Source: Rhynochetos jubatus
Lineage: Eukaryota > Chordata > Aves > Eurypygiformes > Rhynochetidae
Assembly (NCBI GenBank): GCA_027574665.1
Contig: CM050648.1
Span: 136,524,175 to 136,588,174, forward strand
Length of the DNA: 64,000 bases
Direction of reading: 5' to 3'
This document shows positions 56,823 to 64,000 of the stretch, in pieces. Numbering within the stretch: position 1 is the stretch's first letter; each line of letters begins with the position of its first letter. Below the pieces are notes generated by a model. The model saw only the letters and a program-made list of their open reading frames with translations. It searched no databases and was not told where the DNA came from. Position numbers and translations under genes: made by a program.

Positions 56823-59800
56823 AGACAAGAGTTTTTAAAAACAAAAAACTAAACTCAAGGAAATAAACGACTTATCAGATCCAAAGGGGCTCCACTCATT
56901 CAAAAATATTTTTATTTTGAAATACTTAAATTATTTAAAAAAATATTTCCCAGGAGGTCGAGATTTTGACATATGTTGTCCATAGACTGTATTTTTTAGG
57001 AGTGTGCAGGGGATGGAGGGCGAGGTTAAGTTATCAGAAATGTCAACAACAGGTTTACATGAGCATCGTGGCAAGTATCTGAAGAGTGGATTGAATTATA
57101 TGCTGGGTTCGTGGTTTGGTGAAGGCTTTTCTCTGGTGCTGTAATGAAAACCTGCCCCTCTGCCTATTGTTTGGAATGTGGGACAGAAAGAGCTCTATGA
57201 CTAGTTCTTATCATTTCTTGTCAACAGGAATGCATTCTGCTCTGAGAACAGGGAATTTTTTTCTAGCACAGGATGTAAGAGGGAAGGGGAAATTAGTTTA
57301 CTAGCTTCGTGCACTGTGTTCCTTTTACACATATTAAAGTGGTTTGATGGTAGTTTGAGGATAGTATTAGGATCATCCGTTAGTCAGCCTTCGAGTTAAT
57401 TAACCAGCCAGCCCGCTCACACTGGAAGGGGCTCGTGTATGATTATGAGTCACCCACTTGGGTAACTGATAGTTGTTTATTTTTAGGCAGACTACGAGGC
57501 ACCCAGACGCTATGGCAATGGGTTCCAGATCAGTACTTTAAATATATGGAATATACTGGTGATTTGGACCTCGGAGATGAGAGGAGTGTTTGCCTGCTCA
57601 CAACTTCTCCCTTTGTAGATGATGAGGTCAGGCTCATCACATGAAGACAAATTCCTTATCCTAAGTATAGTTAAGGCTCATTCCTGAAATATACAGAAAG
57701 CATTATTTTGGGATGGATCTGTATGTGCTCTTGCGGCCCTTGATTGGCCCTATATTCCCAAGTGAAAAAGTTGGTCTTATCTGTGTAAGAATATAAATAT
57801 GTATGGTGCTACAGTAATAGCTTTCAAATTTGTTTTGCGCCTTTGTCCTTTATTCTGGAAGCGGGGTGCTGCTGGGTCCATGAAAGCACGAGAGACTGGC
57901 AAAAGCCAGGCGCAGAAAGCACAGTGGGATTTGGGAATGGAGGTGTGGGGGTCTTTGGGACTGTTGGACAAGTTGCCTGTCTTCGCAGGTGATTGCACTA
58001 TATAATCCCTTTAACAAAAGCATCAAGCTCCATTTCCTACTGAATTAAGCTCCTGCCCTTTGCCGCCCCAGAGCCACGCTTCTTGCCGCCACCTTAAACG
58101 CACTCGTGACCAGAACAGACCCATTTGTTCTTGTGCCAGTGCTGACTTTGCTTCAGCAGCTTTTGCTGTAGGGCATGTCCCAATCTGTTTCCTCAGGAGC
58201 AGGAGGAAAATTTTTCTTGTCCACATTTCTGTATGGGGAATTTGGAAACAAAAGCAAGGCTTTGTCTGACTGGGAGTCTTCCAATGGCCAGTGCTTCCTC
58301 CTCAAATAGCATACTTCATTTCACCTTCCTTTCCTCAATTTTTGCCTCTTCCATCCTTTCCTTTTCTACACGTTTCTCCCACTGTTGTCTGTTTTGTTTC
58401 CTTTGGCACCTGGCGCATCCATCCCCTGTCACTTCTGTCCCCATTTTGCTCCATTTCCTCTCCGCCATCGCTTTGATGGCCAGGCCTCCTGGAGACCAGC
58501 TCCTTCGCCCATGGTGGTTCAAGTTCTCTTTCCAGCTCAAGCTGGGCTCCCTCGCCTCCTGGCTAGGCACTGCTCCACCAAGGGATAGGCGCAGCTTTAC
58601 GGTGGTGGCTGAGGACTTCTAGTGCTGGTAGCTCAGGCCAGTGCTCAGCCCTCAACAGGGGCGAGATGTCATGGCTCTTCAACTCTGTTTCATCGAAACC
58701 ATGGTGCCTGGGGCCTTGGCTCACCCCTTCTTGGTTCCCTCTTCAGGGTTTCCCCTGGAGCTGTTGAGGTGCATCTCCCATGGGTGGCCTCAGGCCTTAC
58801 AGAGGGACCAGTGTTGCTGTGGATTTCCAGCTCAGCCATGAACCTTCGCTGTGGGTGGACAATGGGGAGCATCTGGGAGAGGGGCTGAGACGAGCCCCAC
58901 TGGCCCCTGGGGTAAGGCAGCCGCTCATCTTCTCCATGTGGGAGAGAGAAAGGTGACACAATGTCCATTGCTTGTTACTTGCTTTTGGTTTTGGGGAAAT
59001 CAAGGGCTAGGGGGCATAAACGTCAGCGATTGCCCTGCAGAAGTGACTTTGGACTGTAGAGGGTGACGGGAAGAGAGACATCCATAGTGAAATGCAGTCC
59101 TGGTACCTTGTTCGTACTGCTGGATGCCTTGAGCCCCACACATTTATCTGTGAATGTGGGATACGGAGCATTACTTAAACTGTGTAGATAATTATTTATT
59201 CACTCTATCACCTGGTACACAGAAAGAAAATATGCCATGAATAAGGTATCTTTCTGGAAAAGTGTGATTTTTATAAGAATTGCATTAAGCAAAGAGTTGA
59301 CTTAATTTAGAATTCCCCTTTTGTGGATTTGTGTCTTAATATTGCGATTTTCACATTGTTTTCTTTAGTTTCTTTTGTGTAAGCAGTTACTTAATTCACA
59401 ATGATTTTATTTCATTATTACAAAGCTGATTTCTGTATTTTCTGGTATTTGTTTTAGCATTGTAATTACACAAGCAGAGTCATCCCTTCAGATTGCAGAT
59501 GGAAACCCCTGCATTTATTTTTCCTGAAATGGGGATTTTTAAGATTTTTCCTTGAAATTGTTTTGCTATATACACTTTGTGTTTGGTCACTTCTGCAACG
59601 AATTGAATGAGCTGTCACGCTGATAGTTTCCAGTGCAGTAGTATGGCAGCAGGAGCCCTGTGATTTTGGTAAATGCAGCAAGGAGAGAAGATTTTTACAC
59701 AGACTCTTTCTATATTGTGGTTACGATAGGATTTGGAAAACAATTTTTGGCAGTTATGGCAAAAATAAAGAGGGATCCTTTGTGCATGAGTTCAGACTCT

Positions 59801-61148
59801 GAGACAACTTCTCACAGCAGTTTTATCCCAGTTGTTGATGGTGGGGGAATGACATGAAGGACGTTTAGTACTGGGTGATCGGAAAGGGATTTTCTGCAAG
59901 CCATGGAGGCCTGGCAACGGCACCGTGATGGGGGAAGTTTTTCTGCGTGCCTTCTGGCTCTTGGCTCAAGTCAGTGGCACAGATCTCATGCTATTACAAA
60001 CACTCAATTAAATCACCACTGTATTTAATAAACAATTTAAAAATATCAGATGTAGCAAAACAAACATGGAGATGACAGATTCAGTTTTGTTTTTAGAGGT
60101 GGCGGAGAACAGAACGTCCTTTTCTTGGAAACGCTACATGTCCAGGAGGAAAGCTGGTCTTTTGTGGCATGTGTCTCAGCTTCTCCAGACATTGTTTACA
60201 AGGTCTCAGGCAACACTGGCCCATGGAAACCCATGTGCCAATGTTTGTAGGAGCACGGGCTCCGCAGCTCTCCCGGGGATGTTCGTTCTACCTGTCGCCT
60301 AAATAAAAATCACTCTTGCGTGTGAGGGCTGAAACTGTTTGGTTAGAAACGAGGAAATAAGTAATTTAGATATAGGGGGGGAAAAAGTGCTTTTACTGAC
60401 TTAAAAGCAGCTGTCCATTTTGAAAAGCAGGAGCAAAAATCATGCCTGGGCTTTGTCTTGAAATCTGTCCCTTTAAACCGACCACCAAGAAGCAGGTAGC
60501 TGCCATGCTCTCCGCCTAGACAGTGGCAGCTGAGGGCTGGGTTGGGCTGGCTGATGTGTGAGAAGGGAAGACCAGCCTCTCACCTCACCTTCTTTAATAA
60601 ACTTCAACATCCCAGCTACCCCGAATGCAGCATTCTCAGAGAGTTGCCTGATTTTTGTTGTCTTTGGGTTGATAGATACATTTCTGAGCAGGCTGGAAGG
60701 CTTTCATGAGGGTTGCCCCGTTGCCCACATTTCATGCTCATCTATCAGGTGTTGAGGAGCCACCGTGTTGCTGTCTGTCCCCGTTTGTTGGTGTGCTGGT
60801 AGAAACGCTGGTGCAAGGTGAGAAGCTTACAACTGAGATCCCGAGGGTTCAGCAAGGAGCGTGGATGCAGCAACTCCGTAAAGCTGCCTTAACTTGTACG
60901 GGTGCTGTATCCCCAAAGGGTGTTGCCACAGCAGTCACTGGATGCCTCACTGTGTTTGGGTTTGCTCCTTACTCTTTCTATGTCTGGCTCTAACAGGTCT
61001 CTTTGGGGTACAGATTTCCAGATTTCTGCTGGAGTTATCCTCCAGGAAAGCTTTACAATCCTTTCACCCTGGTTTAGCAACTAAATGTCTTGTAGTTTGG
61101 GAGCTGCTGAGGTTTTTACATCTGTAAGGTAGAGCTGATCTTCCTGAA
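56823..61148. other. Intergenic sequence, nothing firm
   Basis: AT-rich patches at 56,880-56,955 and 59,170-59,470, and a pyrimidine-rich stretch at about 58,310-58,480. No exon, RNA gene or clear transposon was recognised. Confidence 0.6.
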
Positions 61149-61200
61149 TGGACTAGATAACCAGATGGCTTAGATGACCTCTCAAGGGGCCTTCAATCCC
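61149..61200 (+). mobile_element. Degraded CR1/L3-type LINE 3' fragment
   Basis: GGACTAGATAACCAGATGGC then TTAGATGACCTCTCAAGG and CCTTCAATCCC resembles the conserved 3' end of old CR1-clade LINEs in sense orientation. The match is short and diverged. Confidence 0.45.
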
Positions 61201-64000
61201 TTTCTTCTGTCATCACACTCCACAAAGAGATCCTCCAAGTGCTGGGAATGGGACTAAGGGCTGCCTGAGGGGTCGGAAGCAAAGAGACTTCAAAGGAGTG
61301 TTTCCATGGAGGGGAAAGAAGTGACCCTGAGAACTAAAATAGACTGGCGCCCCTCTGTGAGTGTTTGCAGTTAGACTCCCAGTATCACAAGGGTCATCTC
61401 TGGGGGCTTGGGGGAGACTCTAGGGAGGCCAGTGCACTTTAGCCTCTAGATAACACTAATTTATTTCTTGAGCTCTATACCTTGAAAAAAGTTGCATTAA
61501 AAAATCTATTAAGATTAGCTGCTATTTCAGTAGTGATTAATTTTTGTCGAGGAGTACTGGTTTCATTCTTGGGCCGGTGTGCTCTTTGCTTACCTGTGTT
61601 CCTCAGCTTTAAGAGCCCTTCAGCTCCTGAGGTTTCTCTTGGAGCAATGCCTGGGTTGTTCAAAAAAATGTTTCAGTTTTGTTGGCTTAAAGTTAAGGTT
61701 TAAGATGTCAGTCCTGCAGGTGACTTCATGCAGGTGGGTCACTGCATGAAGCCTGTCTGGCTTTCTTTGCTCCTGTCCCTTTCACCCCATCAGACCCAGC
61801 AGCATCCTCAGCTGTCAACTCCCTCACCTGGACCCTGAGCGCAGGGCTGAACAGGACCCTTCTGCCAACTCAGGGAGGTGTTATTATTCTCCTTCCTTCC
61901 AGGGCAGGTAAAGGGAGCAGTGGTAAGGGAATAAAAATCAGATCTCTTCACTGGGGCCTGGGCAGATAGTTGACTCTCTGGTATCTCCAAGTTATTTTTG
62001 TTCAATAAAACGCAGCAGAGGAGGCTTTCTCAGGAGACTATCTTTACTTCACTCTCTACTTCAGGGTCAGTATTTTAACAACTTATTTTTCCGTGCATTT
62101 GTACTTTTACAGTAAGTATTTCTGCTGGCATGGCTGAGGTGGGACTGATAGCATTAAAACTCTGGGATAGAGGAATTAACAGCTGAGACCCTCAGCCTGT
62201 TGTGTAACACAGTGAACAAAATGCCACAAAAATACCCACCCGGCACAGGGGGTAGGAGCTTTCTGGGGTGCTGCTACACCCAGTGTGCAGGGAGGACACA
62301 CGGGCAGTGAGGGGCAGGTCTGTGCCCAGGAAAGTGGAAAACCATAATGTTGAAAATTCCTCCTTAGCTAAAACCTTACCTAAAGAAGCACTTTGCCTTT
62401 CAAAATGAAAATCCCCTGGATACCTAAAGTTTGTGTGTAGGCACTCAAGCTCTAAAGCCAAAAACTTGACGCTAGGACCGTGCACAGGCATCTCCCTGCA
62501 GGGGTGCCAGACGACAGGGTCCAACCCACCTCCAGCATATGGGCAGCCACGCTCTCTTTCAAATCAGGGTGAGGGGACACCCTCATTCTGCAACATCTCC
62601 CCTGTCCCGCCTTGTGCTGGGCCAAGGCTCTGCTCTGGCCCAGCCACAACAGCCTTGCGAGCAGGCCCGTTGCTCAGAGCCTCTCCAGGGGCTGGGAGAG
62701 ACGGGCTGGTTTCTCCCCTGCGTTCGTGGCCAGACCACTGTGCCGTGAGACACAGAGGGGAGCTGCACTGCTGAGGGGCTGCTGTGCTGGCAGAGGGAGG
62801 GTCTGCCTGCCCGCTTTGTCTGAAGGCAGCTGGCAATAGCAGCTTACTTTCTTCCCAGGGGCCCTGTAATCCCTTCCCTGGCATTCCTGGGGTAGACATT
62901 TGCTCACGTACTGAGCACTGCGCTTATCCCTCAGCCTGTGGGGGAGAAGGATGTCTGGGGATGGCCGTGGTGCCAGCCAGAGCAATAACTCTGCGGGCTC
63001 CCTGCCTGAGCTCCTGGGAAGGTGGGGGCGCAGGACACGTGCAGTGCTTGCTCCCCTCCCAGTACCCACCATGGGGGTTCTGCAGCAGCCTGGCCTGGCC
63101 CAAGGAGAGCTCATCCTACAGGAGGTGACCACTCTCTGGGAGTTTGCATGCTGCAGCGGATTAGAGTGTGACGGCTGAATCAGCAGTGCCCACCCTCCCC
63201 GGCATCCCTACAGCTGGGATGGGAGCTGAGGATGTGCAGGAGCTCCTGAACTGCGGCAGTTTTGACAGTCAGCTACACCAAATTAAAGCAGGGCTGATTT
63301 TGGTTTAATAAAGCAGGGTGAAAAGGTGGAAATCAACACTTCTGTGGTATTTGGGATTGCACAGGGTTGAACTCAGTCCCTCACACAAGACTTTTTTAAA
63401 AATAAAAGTAATGAAATTATTAAAAATACATGGACTTGATTGGAGTGAAAGGCCTGTTGTCACAGGCTCAGGGTTCTGTCAAATTCATGTGGCAAACCAG
63501 AAAGTCTATTAATAAGGAATAAAGTGATGAGTGAGTGGGGTCTCTGCCCATTTGGGGTCTGCAGTGAGGTGAGAAGGACAGACCTCTGGGGAAACTGCTA
63601 CCATCAGGGCTGCCCTGCCCAGGCTCTTCTCAAATCCCAGAAAACACTATATTACTGAGATGGGTGTCTTCCACTAGATCTCGGAAAAATTATGTAGTCA
63701 GGGAAATTGAAGGAAAGGATCTGGCTGAAATCTTCATTTCCACCTGGCTGGACTTCCACTTATTTTCTTTCTTCCCTCTCCCTGTTTCCCCTTCTCTCCC
63801 CTGTCTGCTTGTGCCCATGTTCCAAAGTCTGGATTAGGCAGCGAAGATGGCGTTTTTGTTAGAGTACTGTGAGGGTGCTCAGAAAGGCTGAGCAGTGCCC
63901 TGAACGGCTGAATGCTGGTACAAATCATCTCAGAGGAAATGATAAGAGCGTGCGCTGTGCCCTTTCTTTCACAATGAGATGGAGAGGAAGAGTCGGCACC
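61201..64000. other. Intergenic sequence, nothing recognised
   Basis: A GC-richer stretch at 62,250-63,240 has open frames on both strands without known domains. A pyrimidine-rich tract lies at about 63,755-63,810. No TRAF3 coding exon or typical CpG-island promoter was found before the window ends. Confidence 0.6.

Noticed and set aside
57485-57644. Acceptor-like TTTATTTTTAG followed by an open stretch
   Set aside because: There is no matching donor with conserved coding, no similarity to a known protein and no TRAF3 sequence.

Overview
The window is vertebrate nuclear DNA, almost certainly from a bird. CR1 LINE fragments of the avian type, a solo LTR of a family widespread in bird genomes, compact introns and low overall repeat content all point that way. 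The LTR family suggests a neoavian bird rather than a galliform, but that is an inference.

Positions 1-25,500 hold the 3' two thirds of one plus-strand gene, RCOR1 (REST corepressor 1, CoREST1). Nine coding exons are readable, matching exons 4-12 of the 12-exon human gene, and all eight complete introns are GT-AG. Together they encode about 333 residues: the end of the ELM2 domain, SANT1, the LSD1-binding helical linker, SANT2 and the acidic C-terminus. ELM2 plus SANT1 recruits HDAC1/2. The linker and SANT2 hold the demethylase LSD1 (KDM1A) on nucleosomes. The promoter and exons 1-3 lie upstream of the window.

The terminal exon continues into a 3' UTR of about 5.8 kb with several AATAAA signals (23,726 to 25,475). 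Inside this UTR sits the most striking object here: a GC-rich minisatellite of 30 units over about 1.55 kb (21,222-22,776), built from 38, 44 and 58 bp repeat lengths, with higher-order repeats and long artefactual ORFs on both strands.

From 25,500 to 64,000 I find no convincing protein-coding exon. In the human genome RCOR1 is followed in the same direction by TRAF3 after a long gap, so this is probably the RCOR1-TRAF3 intergenic interval. It contains a CpG-rich patch just past the RCOR1 end, a 525 bp solo LTR with a perfect 5 bp target duplication, a few CR1 and MIR remnants, simple repeats, and unannotated unique sequence.

No wholly new gene system was found. Points worth checking are the UTR minisatellite, a stop codon that removes the last four residues of the mammalian protein, a possible alternative terminal exon in intron 6, a CR1 fragment against the exon 8 acceptor, and two CpG-rich patches away from any known promoter.
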